Part shown: in pieces, positions 28,098 to 36,687 of the stretch
How the letters are laid out: each line of letters opens with the position of its first letter
Numbering within the stretch: position 1 is the stretch's first letter
Assembly: GCF_003352165.1 (NCBI RefSeq)
Contig: NZ_CP029176.1
Span: forward strand, 1,798,001 to 1,862,000
DNA: 64,000 bases
Source: Acidibrevibacterium fodinaquatile
Lineage (GTDB): Bacteria; Pseudomonadota; Alphaproteobacteria; Acetobacterales; Acetobacteraceae
Reading direction: 5' to 3'
The notes under the pieces: model-generated
The model's input: the letters and a program-made list of their open reading frames with translations, nothing else
The model's database searches: none
What the model was told of the DNA's origin: nothing
Position numbers and translations under genes: made by a program

Positions 28098-28837
28098 GAT
28101 TTTCCGACAAAACCGCCCTCGTCACCGGCGGGCTTTCGGGCATCGGCGCCGCCATCGCCGAAGCCCTGGCGCGCGAGGGCGCCAGCGTCATTGCCGCCGA
28201 TATCATCGCCCCGGCGGAGGCGACGCTGGTGGGTGGCGGCATCCTGCCGTTCCGCACCGATGTCGCCGATCCGGCCTCGGTCGCCGCCCTGATCGCGGCG
28301 GCGAAGACGCGCTTTGGGCGGATCGATTGTCTCGTCACCTCGGCCGGGATCGGGCGCGATCTGCCGTTTCTCGAAACCCCGCTCGCCGAGTTCGAGCGCA
28401 TGATGGCGGTCAATCTGCGCGGCACCTTCCTCGTTGCGCAAGCCACGGCGCGCGAGATGGTGCGGACCGGCGGCGGCGCCATCGTCACCATCGGCTCGGT
28501 CTCCGGCCAGCGCGGCAATATCGGCCGCGCCGCCTATGGCGCCTCCAAAGGCGGCGTCGCGACCCTGACCCAGGTGATGGCGGTCGAACTCGCCGGCGTG
28601 GGCGTACGCGTCAACTGCTTGGCCCCGGGCCCGGTCGAAACCCCGCTCGTCGCCGAAATGCATGACCCGGCGATCCGCGCCGCCTGGTCACGCGAAACCC
28701 CGATGCATCGCTACGCCGCGCCCGCCGAAATCGCCGCCGCCGCGTGTTTCTTGCTCAGCGACGCGGCGAGCTTCATCACCGGCCAAATCCTCGCCGCCGA
28801 TGGCGGCTTCCTCGCCGGCGGGCTGATCGGTCGCTAG
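28094..28837 (+). CDS. Short-chain dehydrogenase/reductase
   Basis: Classical SDR of 247 residues. NAD(P) motif TGGLSGIG (residues 11-18), catalytic Ser135, Tyr148 and Lys152 (YGASK), and the C-terminal SFITGQILAADGG typical of the FabG-like group. The Asp after the second strand (AADII) suggests NAD(H) preference. It is translationally coupled to the TRAP binding protein (4-bp overlap), implying oxidation or reduction of the imported organic acid or sugar acid. The substrate is unknown. Confidence 0.9.
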   Translation: MRFSDKTALVTGGLSGIGAAIAEALAREGASVIAADIIAPAEATLVGGGILPFRTDVADPASVAALIAAAKTRFGRIDCLVTSAGIGRDLPFLETPLAEFERMMAVNLRGTFLVAQATAREMVRTGGGAIVTIGSVSGQRGNIGRAAYGASKGGVATLTQVMAVELAGVGVRVNCLAPGPVETPLVAEMHDPAIRAAWSRETPMHRYAAPAEIAAAACFLLSDAASFITGQILAADGGFLAGGLIGR

Positions 28838-28878
28838 AGAAAGAAAGAAAGAAATGTTTTTTCGTTGCCGGCCAGCCG

Positions 28879-29622
28879 TCATGCGCCCTCGTTCGAAAGG
28901 ATCGTGGTGCGGGCAAGATAGACCGTCTGCGTGAAGGACCGGTTTTGCAATGGATTATGGAAGGTCACCGGTTCGGCCCACGCTTTCGCGAAAACGCGCG
29001 ATAGCCGGTCGGTGAAGGACCGGTCGGGCGTGTCGTTCGACCAGAGACCGAAAACGCCGCCAGGCTTGAGGTGCGCGGCGAGCGCGCGGAGACCCTCGAT
29101 CCGATAAAAGGCGCTGCTGCGGTCATCGAGGAGAGCAGCGGGTGAGTGGTCGATGTCAACCAGGATGGCGTCAAAGCGGCGTCCGGGCGTATCGGGATCG
29201 AACCCGGCCGCCCCTTTGGCGATTGCGAAAAAATCCCCTTGAACCAAGCGGCAACGCGGATCGCCGATCAACTCGGCGCCCAGCGGCAACAACCCCGTGC
29301 GGTGCCAGTCGATCACCGCCTGCAGCATATCGACGACGATCAGCGAACCGACACTCGGGTGCTCCAGGACGGCTTTGACGGTGTAGCCGAGGCCGAGACC
29401 GCCGACGACAATGTTGAAGCCATCACCGGTGAGTTCAGAAAGGCCCAACCGAGCGAGCGCGATCTCCGAGGCCGTGAACAGGCTCGACATGAGATACTCA
29501 TCGCCGAGCTTGATTTCGAAGACGTCGATGCCGAGCGACAGCTCGCGTCGTCGCCGAAGGCTCAAGGCACCAATCGGCGTCGGTCGATAGTCCAATTCCT
29601 CAAACAACTTGCTCTTGGGCAC
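28879..29622 (-). CDS. Spermidine synthase-like protein (methyltransferase fold)
   Basis: Protein of 247 residues with a Rossmann-type nucleotide-binding core. VVGGLGLGYTVKAVL (about residues 70-85), LIVVDMLQAVIDWH and FDAILVDIDHSP mirror the SAM or decarboxylated-SAM binding sites of polyamine aminopropyltransferases. It starts with GTG at 29622, supported by an AGGGGAG ribosome binding site. No speD or other polyamine gene is adjacent, so aminopropyl transfer is not assured; it may be a related SAM-dependent enzyme. Confidence 0.75.
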   Translation of the reverse strand: MPKSKLFEELDYRPTPIGALSLRRRRELSLGIDVFEIKLGDEYLMSSLFTASEIALARLGLSELTGDGFNIVVGGLGLGYTVKAVLEHPSVGSLIVVDMLQAVIDWHRTGLLPLGAELIGDPRCRLVQGDFFAIAKGAAGFDPDTPGRRFDAILVDIDHSPAALLDDRSSAFYRIEGLRALAAHLKPGGVFGLWSNDTPDRSFTDRLSRVFAKAWAEPVTFHNPLQNRSFTQTVYLARTTILSNEGA

Positions 29623-29643
29623 CGCGCTCCCCTGAGCCGCGTC

Positions 29644-30018
29644 TCAGGTGCGGGGAGGGTGCAGCATCGCCGCGATGCGTGGCGCGGCGATGGCGTGGGC
29701 CTCGCGTTCGATCGCACGATATTCGGCGACCACCGCCGCGCCAGCCGCGGTCAGCGTCGCGCCGCCGCCGCCGGCGCCGCCGGTCGCGGTGCTGACCACG
29801 GTGGTACCGAGGGCCTTGTTCAGCGCCTCGACCAAATCCCAGGCGCGGCGATAGGACATGCGCAATTCCCGCCCCGCCGCCGAGATCGAACCGTGGCGCG
29901 CGATCGCCTCCAGAAGCGCGACCTTGCCCGGCCCGATCCGCGCGCCTGAGGCGAGATCGAGCCGGATGGTGAGACGGTCGGCAGGGAGCGGTTTTTCTTG
30001 GCGGGCGATGCGCGGCAT
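29644..30018 (-). CDS. ModE-like winged-helix transcriptional regulator
   Basis: Protein of 124 residues corresponding to the DNA-binding domain of ModE without the molybdate-binding MOP domains. The helix-turn-helix is in LLEAIARHGSISAAGRELRMSYRRAWDLVEALN (about residues 30-62), followed by the glycine-rich wing GGAGGGGATLTAAG. Short ModE-N proteins of this kind regulate molybdate uptake or other genes. It is divergent from the aldehyde dehydrogenase gene, with about 106 bp between the starts. ATG 30018 is chosen; the longer frame overlaps that promoter region. Confidence 0.88.
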   Translation of the reverse strand: MPRIARQEKPLPADRLTIRLDLASGARIGPGKVALLEAIARHGSISAAGRELRMSYRRAWDLVEALNKALGTTVVSTATGGAGGGGATLTAAGAAVVAEYRAIEREAHAIAAPRIAAMLHPPRT

Positions 30019-30124
30019 GACGAGAAATCTAATCACATTCGCCCGACGCGCGAAAGAGCGGCGCTGGCACTGAGCGCGTTCCGGGTCTATGTGAAAGTCA
30101 ATGGTTCTTGCGAGGAGGACAGCG

Positions 30125-31603
30125 ATGCTCACCCCCATCTCCCCCCTGCCGCTCTCGGATGCGAGCCTGTTCCGGCAGCAGAATTACGTCGGTGGCCGGT
30201 GGATTGGCGCGGCGTCTGGGCGCACGCTCGCGGTCCGCAACCCGTCGAGCGGTGAGATCATCGGCGAGGTGCCGGCGATGGGCGTGGCCGAGACCAGGGC
30301 CGCGATCGAAGCCGCTTATGCCGCCTATCCCGCCTGGCGCGCGCTCACCGCAAAGGAGCGTTCGGCGATTTTGCGCCGGCTCAATGATCTGATGCTCGCC
30401 AACGCCGACGATCTCGCGGTGATCATGACCGCCGAGCAAGGGAAGCCCCTAGCCGAAGCGAAGGGCGAAATCGCCTATGCCGCGAGCTTCATCGAATGGT
30501 TCGCCGAGGAGGGCAAGCGCGTCTATGGCGATACCATTCCGCAGAACGCCAAGGGTCGGCGGATCATCGTCCAAAAAGAACCGATCGGGGTTTTCGCCGC
30601 GATCACGCCGTGGAACTTCCCCGCCGCCATGATCACCCGCAAGGCCGGGCCGGGTTGGGCGGCCGGCTGCACCGGCGTCATCCGGCCTGCGAGCCAGACG
30701 CCGTTTTCCGCGCTCGCGATCGCCGTTCTCGCCGAGCGCGCCGGCATGCCTGCCGGCGTCTGCAACGTCATCACCGGCCCTTCCGGCGAGATGGGGGCCG
30801 AACTCACCGGCAATCCTCTGGTGCGCAAGCTCTCCTTCACCGGCTCGACCGAGATCGGGGCGAAGCTGCTCGCGCAATGCGCGCCGACGATCAAGAAAAC
30901 CAGCATGGAACTCGGCGGCAACGCGCCCTTCATCGTTTTTGACGATGCCGATCTCGACGCCGCTGTCGTCGGCGCGATCGCCAGCAAATATCGCAATGCC
31001 GGGCAGACCTGCGTCTGCGCCAACCGGCTCCTGGTGCAAGACGGCGTCTATGACGCCTTCGCCGCTAAGCTGAAAGTCGCGGTCGAGGCGTTGCGTGTGG
31101 GCGACGGGATGGAGCCGGGGGTGACGCAGGGGCCGCTGATCAATGCCGACGCCGTCGCCAAGGTGGAAGCGCATATCGCCGATGCCCTCAAGCGCGGCGC
31201 CCGCATCGTCACCGGCGGCGCGCGCCATCCGCGCGGCGGCAATTTCTTCACCCCCACCATCCTCGCCGACGTGCCAGCCGGGGCCGATATTTTCCGCGAG
31301 GAGACCTTCGGTCCGGTCGCGCCGCTATTCCGCTTCAAAACCGAGGAAGAGGCGATCAAGCTCGCCAATGACACCGAATTCGGCCTCGCGGCCTATTTCT
31401 ACGCCCGCGATGTCGGGCGCATCTTCCGGGTCGCCGAGGGGCTGGAATACGGCATCATCGGCATCAATGAGGGCATCATCTCGACCGAGGTGGCGCCGTT
31501 CGGCGGCATGAAATCGTCCGGTCTCGGCCGCGAGGGCTCCAAATACGGCATCGAGGATTACCTCGAAATCAAGTATTTGGCCCTGGGTGGGATTGGGACG
31601 TAA
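30125..31603 (+). CDS. gabD: NAD(P)-dependent succinate-semialdehyde dehydrogenase-like enzyme
   Basis: Aldehyde dehydrogenase of 492 residues, closest in text to GabD (for example GKPLAEAKGEIAYAASFIEW). Catalytic Asn164 (TPWNFP), Glu262 (MELGGNAPF) and Cys296 (GQTCVCANR) are present. The normally conserved cofactor-contacting lysine of the VxKP motif is Arg187 here (VIRPAS), in a stretch with further unusual residues (GPGWAAGC). The ATG at 30125 has an AGGAGG ribosome binding site. Succinate semialdehyde is the expected substrate, but a different aldehyde is possible. Confidence 0.85.
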   Translation: MLTPISPLPLSDASLFRQQNYVGGRWIGAASGRTLAVRNPSSGEIIGEVPAMGVAETRAAIEAAYAAYPAWRALTAKERSAILRRLNDLMLANADDLAVIMTAEQGKPLAEAKGEIAYAASFIEWFAEEGKRVYGDTIPQNAKGRRIIVQKEPIGVFAAITPWNFPAAMITRKAGPGWAAGCTGVIRPASQTPFSALAIAVLAERAGMPAGVCNVITGPSGEMGAELTGNPLVRKLSFTGSTEIGAKLLAQCAPTIKKTSMELGGNAPFIVFDDADLDAAVVGAIASKYRNAGQTCVCANRLLVQDGVYDAFAAKLKVAVEALRVGDGMEPGVTQGPLINADAVAKVEAHIADALKRGARIVTGGARHPRGGNFFTPTILADVPAGADIFREETFGPVAPLFRFKTEEEAIKLANDTEFGLAAYFYARDVGRIFRVAEGLEYGIIGINEGIISTEVAPFGGMKSSGLGREGSKYGIEDYLEIKYLALGGIGT

Positions 31604-31612
31604 GAGTAGTTT

Positions 31613-31748
31613 GTTCTTTTTTCAAAAAAAGAACCAAAAAACTTTTATCTGTCGGGCAGTGCCGCAGGCACTGCCCGCGCGGAAGGCGTTGCCACTCTGA
31701 GAAAACGGGACAAAAGTCTTTTTGCTTCTTTTTCTTCAGAAAAAGAAG
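31613..31748. repeat. Intergenic three-hairpin element, copy C
   Basis: Best-preserved copy. AT hairpin GTTCTTTTTT/AAAAAAGAAC (31613-31622 and 31625-31634); perfect 10-bp central stem GGGCAGTGCC/GGCACTGCCC (31654-31663 and 31667-31676, loop GCA); AT hairpin CTTCTTTTTC/GAAAAAGAAG (31725-31734 and 31739-31748, loop TTCA). It fills the gap between gabD and gor, both on the plus strand. Confidence 0.9.
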
Positions 31749-31788
31749 GCTCTTATTGTCTGCGTCCTTACTGGCCGAGGAGAGGCTG

Positions 31789-33153
31789 ATGGGCTTCGAT
31801 TTCGATCTATTCGTGATTGGCGGTGGCTCCGCGGGCGTGCGCTGCGGGCGGATCGCGGCCGCGCATGGCGCGCGGGTCGGGGTTGCCGAGGGGCGGTTCT
31901 GGGGCGGCACCTGCGTCAATATCGGTTGTGTGCCGAAGAAAATCCTCGTCCAGGCGGCCGAATATGGTGCCCATGCCGAGGACGCGGTGGGGTTTGGCTG
32001 GCGCGGTGCTGCGGCAGGCGTGCATGACTGGGCAGCGCTGATCGCGGCGAAAGACCGCGAAATCGCTCGCCTCAACGGCACTTACCGGCGCCTGCTCGAG
32101 GGCGTCGGGGCTACGGTTTTCGAGGCTCAGGCCCGCTTTCTCGACCCACACCGGATCGCGGTCGGCGATACCGAAATCAGCGCCGAGCGGATCGTGATCG
32201 CAACCGGCGGCCGGCCGCTTCGCCCCGATATTCCCGGTGCTGAACTCGGCATCGTCTCGGATGACGCGTTTTATCTCGACCGGCGCCCCGAGCGCGTGGT
32301 GATCCTCGGCAGCGGCTATATCGCCGTCGAATTCGCGGGGATTTTTCGCGGCCTCGGCGCCGAGGTCGATCTCGTCTTTCGCCAGCCGCTGCCGCTGCGC
32401 GGTTTCGATCGCGATTTGCGCGAGGCGATGGCCGAGGCGCTGGTGGCGCAAGGCGTGCGGCTGTTCCCCGAAAGCAACATCGCCGCCGTGGAAGCGATGG
32501 GCATGGGGCGGGTCGCGGTGCTCGCCGATGGCCGGCGCATCGCCGCTGACTGCGTGTTTTTCGCCTCCGGCCGCGGCGCCAATACCGAAGGGCTCGGCCT
32601 CGATCACGCCGGCGTTGCGACCAGCGCGAGCGGCGCGGTGATGATCGGCGAGCAGTGGCGCACCAATGTCGCGCATATCCATGCGATCGGCGATGTGACC
32701 GATCGGCTCAACCTGACGCCGGTCGCGACCGCCGAGGGGCATGCGCTGGCCGATCTTCTGTTCGCGGGGCGGGCGCGGGCGTGGAATTTCGCCGCCGTGC
32801 CGACCGCGGTTTTCAGCACGCCGCCGCTCGCGACCGTCGGCCTCTCGGAAGAGGACGCGGCGGCGCGTGGAAAAACCGATATCTACCTCACCCGCTTCAC
32901 GCCGATGCGCCACACCATCAGCGGGCGGGCGCGCAAGACCTTGATCAAGCTCGTCGTCGAGCAGGCGAGCGGGCGGGTTCTGGGCGCGCATATGTTCGGC
33001 GAGGATGCGCCGGAAATCATTCAGGGGATCGCGATCGCCGTCACCGCCGGCGCGACCAAGGCCGAGTTCGACCAGACCATCGGCATCCACCCGACGGCGG
33101 CGGAGGAGTTCGTGACGCTCCGCCAGATCACCCGCACGGTCGGCGGGGCGTGA
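31789..33153 (+). CDS. gor: Glutathione-disulfide reductase
   Basis: Flavoprotein disulfide reductase of 454 residues that keeps glutathione reduced using NADPH. FAD motif VIGGGSAGVRCGR at the N-terminus; redox-active cysteines Cys42 and Cys47 in GGTCVNIGCVPKK; NADPH fold with ILGSGYIAVEFAG; C-terminal active-site His in GIHPTAAEEFV. The FRQPLPLRGFD segment following the nucleotide fold suits NADPH preference. ATG 31789 has an AGGAGAGG ribosome binding site. dapB begins one base after its stop. Confidence 0.95.
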   Translation: MGFDFDLFVIGGGSAGVRCGRIAAAHGARVGVAEGRFWGGTCVNIGCVPKKILVQAAEYGAHAEDAVGFGWRGAAAGVHDWAALIAAKDREIARLNGTYRRLLEGVGATVFEAQARFLDPHRIAVGDTEISAERIVIATGGRPLRPDIPGAELGIVSDDAFYLDRRPERVVILGSGYIAVEFAGIFRGLGAEVDLVFRQPLPLRGFDRDLREAMAEALVAQGVRLFPESNIAAVEAMGMGRVAVLADGRRIAADCVFFASGRGANTEGLGLDHAGVATSASGAVMIGEQWRTNVAHIHAIGDVTDRLNLTPVATAEGHALADLLFAGRARAWNFAAVPTAVFSTPPLATVGLSEEDAAARGKTDIYLTRFTPMRHTISGRARKTLIKLVVEQASGRVLGAHMFGEDAPEIIQGIAIAVTAGATKAEFDQTIGIHPTAAEEFVTLRQITRTVGGA

Positions 33154-33154
33154 G

Positions 33155-33931
33155 ATGATCCGCATCGGCATCACCGGAATCGCCGGGCGCATGGGGCGAT
33201 TGCTGGCCGAGGAAGTGGTGGGCGCGGGGGTTCTGGCCGGCGGCACGCTTCGCCCAGGTTCGGCGGCGCGGCCGCCCGATGGGGTGCCTATTCTCGCCGA
33301 TATCGCCGCTCTCGCCGCCGCGTCCGACGTGGTGATCGATTTCACCCATGCCGCCGCCGTCAGCACGCATGCCGCGGCGCTGGCGGCGGCTAAGACTCCT
33401 TGGGTGCTCGGCACCACCGGGTTGTTTGACGCCGATGAGGGGGCGGTCGCGGCGGCGGCGCGAGAGGTTCCGGTCTGTGCTGCGCCAAATTTTTCTCCGG
33501 GCGTCACGCTTTTGCTGGCGCTCGCCGAACGCATGGCGGCAGCGCTGCCGGCGGAGAGTTATGACGCCGAGATCGTTGAGATGCATCATCGCCAGAAGGT
33601 CGATGCACCGTCTGGCACTGCGCTCGGGCTGGGCCGGGCGGTTGCCGCCGGGCGTGGCGTCGATCTCGCTGCGGTAATGGAAAGCGGTCGCCACGGCCAG
33701 ACCGGGGCGCGCAAGACCGGCGCCATCGGCTTCGCGGCCTTGCGCGGCGGCCAGGTGGTCGGCGAACACACCTTGATCTTCGCCGGTGCCAACGAGCATA
33801 TCGCGCTCAGCCACCGCGCCTTCGACCGGCGTATCTTTGCCCAAGGCGCGGTGCGGGCGGCGCTTTGGCTCGTGGGGCGGGCGCCCGGGCTTTACACGAT
33901 GCGCGACGTACTCGGGCTCGGTGCTCAGTAG
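33155..33931 (+). CDS. dapB: 4-hydroxy-tetrahydrodipicolinate reductase
   Basis: DapB of 258 residues, the NAD(P)H-dependent step making tetrahydrodipicolinate for lysine and diaminopimelate. N-terminal ITGIAGRMGRLL dinucleotide motif, DFTHAAAV, the catalytic EMHHRQKVDAPSGTA region (about residues 145-160) and C-terminal GGQVVGEHTLIFAG are all diagnostic. It is immediately downstream of gor (a single base between them) and convergent with the glycosyltransferase gene, overlapping its end by a few bases. Confidence 0.96.
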   Translation: MIRIGITGIAGRMGRLLAEEVVGAGVLAGGTLRPGSAARPPDGVPILADIAALAAASDVVIDFTHAAAVSTHAAALAAAKTPWVLGTTGLFDADEGAVAAAAREVPVCAAPNFSPGVTLLLALAERMAAALPAESYDAEIVEMHHRQKVDAPSGTALGLGRAVAAGRGVDLAAVMESGRHGQTGARKTGAIGFAALRGGQVVGEHTLIFAGANEHIALSHRAFDRRIFAQGAVRAALWLVGRAPGLYTMRDVLGLGAQ

Positions 33932-35319
33932 ATTTCCACCTGATCGAAATGGAGATAGCCGGGTCGCAAGCCGATAATCCGGACATAGCGGGCGGCAGGC
34001 GGGAGGTTGGGGGTCCAGATCAGGGGGGTGCCATCGATCCCGCCGAACGGGGTTTCGCTCCGCCGCACATAGACGAGACGCCAGGCCTGCGCGTCATCGG
34101 AGACCGCGATCGCCAGCGCTGAGGTGCGCGCCATGATTCCGGGATCGCTGTCGAGCCGGTTATAGATTCTGATTTCGCGGAGGGTTTCGCGCCGCTCGAG
34201 ATCGACCTGCCACCAGGGCTGGGCGTCGAAATCGGTATGGTTGTTGTAGGTGCCGGAGAATTCGCCACTGACGAGGCGCGCGGCGTCTCTTGCGGGCGTG
34301 TCTTCATGCGACCATTGCGAGACCGAGCTTTGCGTCGCCGGCTTGCCGCGCGCGAGATTGCACCCTGGCGGGCGGGGCACCAGGCTTGCGCGCCAGCCGC
34401 CGGCGAGCACGCGGCGCCAGTAGTCGCGCAGATAGGTATCTTCAACGCAATTGAAATCGTTGAGAAAATTTTGGAGATAGCCCTCGTCCACCACCCGCTT
34501 GAAGGCGAGCTGGCCGTGAAAATCGCCGGCCGTGCCGCGCGCCAGCCGCCGCGCGATGTCGCTTTCCGCGCGGAACGCATAATGATGAATTGCGGCGGTG
34601 GCGATGATGCGCGCCTGGCGGTCGTCCGTGTCGAGATAGGCGCGCGCTTTTTCCGGGAAATCGGCGTAATAATCGCCGATCGGATCGCCGAGCACGTTGA
34701 TGCGCCGCAACTCCGGCCCGCCGAGATGCCCCCAATCATGCCAGAACCCGGTTTCAGCCTTGGCGAGGATCTCGTCGATCGCGAGGGCGGATCGCCGGGT
34801 CAGGGTTTTGGTGAAGTGATTTACCCATTGGTCGCGCCGCGTGTATTGCAAAAGAACGCTGCCCTCCGGCCGCCTGGCAAAGCCGTTAGGCCCGAAGAAA
34901 ATCCAGTTAAAATAGAGAGCATCACAAATTCCTTCGTAATTTTGCATAAAAGAAGGGATATTGTCGTGAGTTTTGAGGGCAAGAAACTCATCGATATCGA
35001 GAAACAGGAACCATTCGGCATCGTGTGAAAAATTCTTCAAAAAATGTTTGTACATTTGGGTCTGAAATCCCCGGAACGGATAATGTGTGAATGTAATGAA
35101 GGGGCTCTCTTCGCCGAGAAGGGGCAATAGGCGCTCATAAAGCTCGGTCGGGTCGTCGTCGTTGCAATAGAGATAGATATGCGCGAAGCCGATCGCCCGG
35201 TGATAGGCGATCCATTCGAGGATGCTGCTCGTTTCCCAGCGGGCACAGGCGGCGAGGGCGAAGCGGTGTTTCGGCGTGAGAGGCATCGCGCTAGAGGTGG
35301 TTGCGGCGGCTTGGGTCAC
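33925..35319 (-). CDS. Glycosyltransferase (GT92/GT2-like) fused to a discoidin (F5/8 type C)-like domain
   Basis: Protein of 464 residues. Residues about 15-290 are a DUF23/GT92-like glycosyltransferase with ILEWIAYHRAIGFAHIYLYCND and the DxD-type motif FLFLDIDEFLAL. Residues about 325-464 resemble an F5/8 type C (discoidin) carbohydrate-binding domain (NLARGKPATQSSVSQW, then PWWQVDLE and LREIRIYNRLD). The start is uncertain; GTG 35319 is preferred because GAGAGG lies 5 bases upstream, and longer frames run into tRNA-Val. No export signal is seen. It is likely a single surface-polysaccharide modification gene. Confidence 0.78.
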   Translation of the reverse strand: MTQAAATTSSAMPLTPKHRFALAACARWETSSILEWIAYHRAIGFAHIYLYCNDDDPTELYERLLPLLGEESPFITFTHYPFRGFQTQMYKHFLKNFSHDAEWFLFLDIDEFLALKTHDNIPSFMQNYEGICDALYFNWIFFGPNGFARRPEGSVLLQYTRRDQWVNHFTKTLTRRSALAIDEILAKAETGFWHDWGHLGGPELRRINVLGDPIGDYYADFPEKARAYLDTDDRQARIIATAAIHHYAFRAESDIARRLARGTAGDFHGQLAFKRVVDEGYLQNFLNDFNCVEDTYLRDYWRRVLAGGWRASLVPRPPGCNLARGKPATQSSVSQWSHEDTPARDAARLVSGEFSGTYNNHTDFDAQPWWQVDLERRETLREIRIYNRLDSDPGIMARTSALAIAVSDDAQAWRLVYVRRSETPFGGIDGTPLIWTPNLPPAARYVRIIGLRPGYLHFDQVEIY

Positions 35320-35508
35320 GAAGGCCTCTCGGTGGCGGAGATTGGTCTCGTTGCATCCATCGCGGCCTCGGCGAACACGTGGCGCGCTTACGACAGGATA
35401 GGCCGGCTTGGCCGGGACCATCAAGGAAGCGAGGCCGCGCGCCCCTTGCATCCGGTGCGGCTTGGCTCTACGAAATAGCCCAGCCTCGTCTTCTCCCTTC
35501 ATGACAGC

Positions 35509-35583
35509 GGGTGCGTAGCTCAGCGGGAGAGCATCGCCTTCACACGGCGGGGGTCGCAGGTTCAATCCCTGCCGCACCCACCA
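35509..35583 (+). tRNA. tRNA-Val (anticodon CAC)
   Basis: Complete cloverleaf with encoded CCA. Acceptor GGGTGCG pairs with CGCACCC; D-arm GCTC/GAGC; anticodon stem TCGCC/GGCGG with loop TTCACAC giving anticodon CAC, reading GUG; five-base variable loop; T-arm GCAGG/CCTGC around TTCAATC; discriminator A then CCA at 35581-35583. Confidence 0.97.
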
Positions 35584-35731
35584 ATGATTTCAATGCGTTA
35601 ATGGCGGATTGCCGAGGCGACGAAACCGCCTGGCAACCACATGGCAACCAACTTTTCAGAATCGGCGCCCTTGCGACGGCGCCGGGACGCTTCGGCCGGC
35701 GCTGGACGCGTCCGTGCCGCGGGAAGGGTGG

Positions 35732-36676
35732 TCAGCAGGGAGGCCGCGACGCCGCAAGCCCCGCGCAGAAAGCGGCGAAAGCGGCGGCGCTCGGAAAGCT
35801 CCGCTGGGTGCCGCGCGCGGTGATCGATTGCGCGGCATAGCGCGAGGCGGCGAGGAGAGCGGTGTCGATATCGCCGCTTTGCACGTAATGATGGGCGAAG
35901 CTGCCGATGAAGGCATCGCCGGCGCCGGTGGTATCGACCGGCGTGACCAGGACCGGCGGGATCAGCCTGGTCTCGCCGCCGCTGACCCAGAGTGCACCCT
36001 CGCCGCCGAGTGTGACCACGACGTTTTCGAGCCCGCCGGCAAGCAGCGTCCGCGCCGCTCGCTCGGCGCTCTCGGCGTTCTCGGTCGGCATGCCGGTGAG
36101 AAGGTTGAGTTCGCTCTGATTGGGGACGAAAAACCGCGCCTCGCGGATCCGCGCGAGGTCGAGCGCGGGATGGGCGGGCGCGGGGTTGAGCAACACCGGA
36201 ACCCCGTGCCGCGCCCCCCAGGCGATGGCGTGATAGACCGTCTCCAGCGGCACTTCGAGTTGCAAGAGGATCAGCGCGCAGCCTTCGAGCGCCTCCCCCG
36301 CCTGGTCGATATCGGCGGGGAGCAAATGCTCGTTCGCGCCGGGGACGATGAGGATGCGGTTCTGCCCGTCGGGCTCGACGAAGATCGGGGCAACGCCGCT
36401 CGAAACCCCGCCAACCCGTGCAACGAAGCGGGCATCGATGCCCTCGGCGGCGAAATTGCGCAGCGTGTTGGCGCCGAACTCGTCATCGCCGACCTTGGCG
36501 ATCATCGTCACCGCGCTGCCGAGGCGCGCGCAGGCGATCGCCTGGTTCGCGCCCTTGCCGCCAAACCCCATCTCGAAGCGCGGCGCGACCAGGGTCTCGC
36601 CCGCCGCCGGCATCCGCGCGACATAGGTCACGAGGTCGATCATGCAGCTTCCGATCACCGCGATCCGGCCGGCCAT
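35732..36676 (-). CDS. Ribokinase-family sugar kinase, probable deoxyribokinase
   Basis: PfkB-family kinase of 314 residues, similar to ribokinase: N-terminal GSCMIDLVTYVARMPAAGET, GGKGANQAIACARLG (about residues 38-52), and the catalytic anion-hole motif TPVDTTGAGDAFIG (about 245-258). It should phosphorylate a pentose at C5. Because it ends an operon containing deoC, 2-deoxyribose is the likely substrate (a DeoK role), but ribose cannot be excluded from sequence. ATG 36676 has a perfect AGGAGG ribosome binding site. It follows the DUF4432 gene by 11 bp. Confidence 0.87.
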   Translation of the reverse strand: MAGRIAVIGSCMIDLVTYVARMPAAGETLVAPRFEMGFGGKGANQAIACARLGSAVTMIAKVGDDEFGANTLRNFAAEGIDARFVARVGGVSSGVAPIFVEPDGQNRILIVPGANEHLLPADIDQAGEALEGCALILLQLEVPLETVYHAIAWGARHGVPVLLNPAPAHPALDLARIREARFFVPNQSELNLLTGMPTENAESAERAARTLLAGGLENVVVTLGGEGALWVSGGETRLIPPVLVTPVDTTGAGDAFIGSFAHHYVQSGDIDTALLAASRYAAQSITARGTQRSFPSAAAFAAFCAGLAASRPPC

Positions 36677-36687
36677 CCTTTTCCTCC

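Noticed and set aside
28838-28878. Purine-rich stretch followed by a T run after the SDR gene
   Set aside because: It recalls the hairpin elements at first sight but has no inverted repeat, so it was not counted as another copy or as a terminator.
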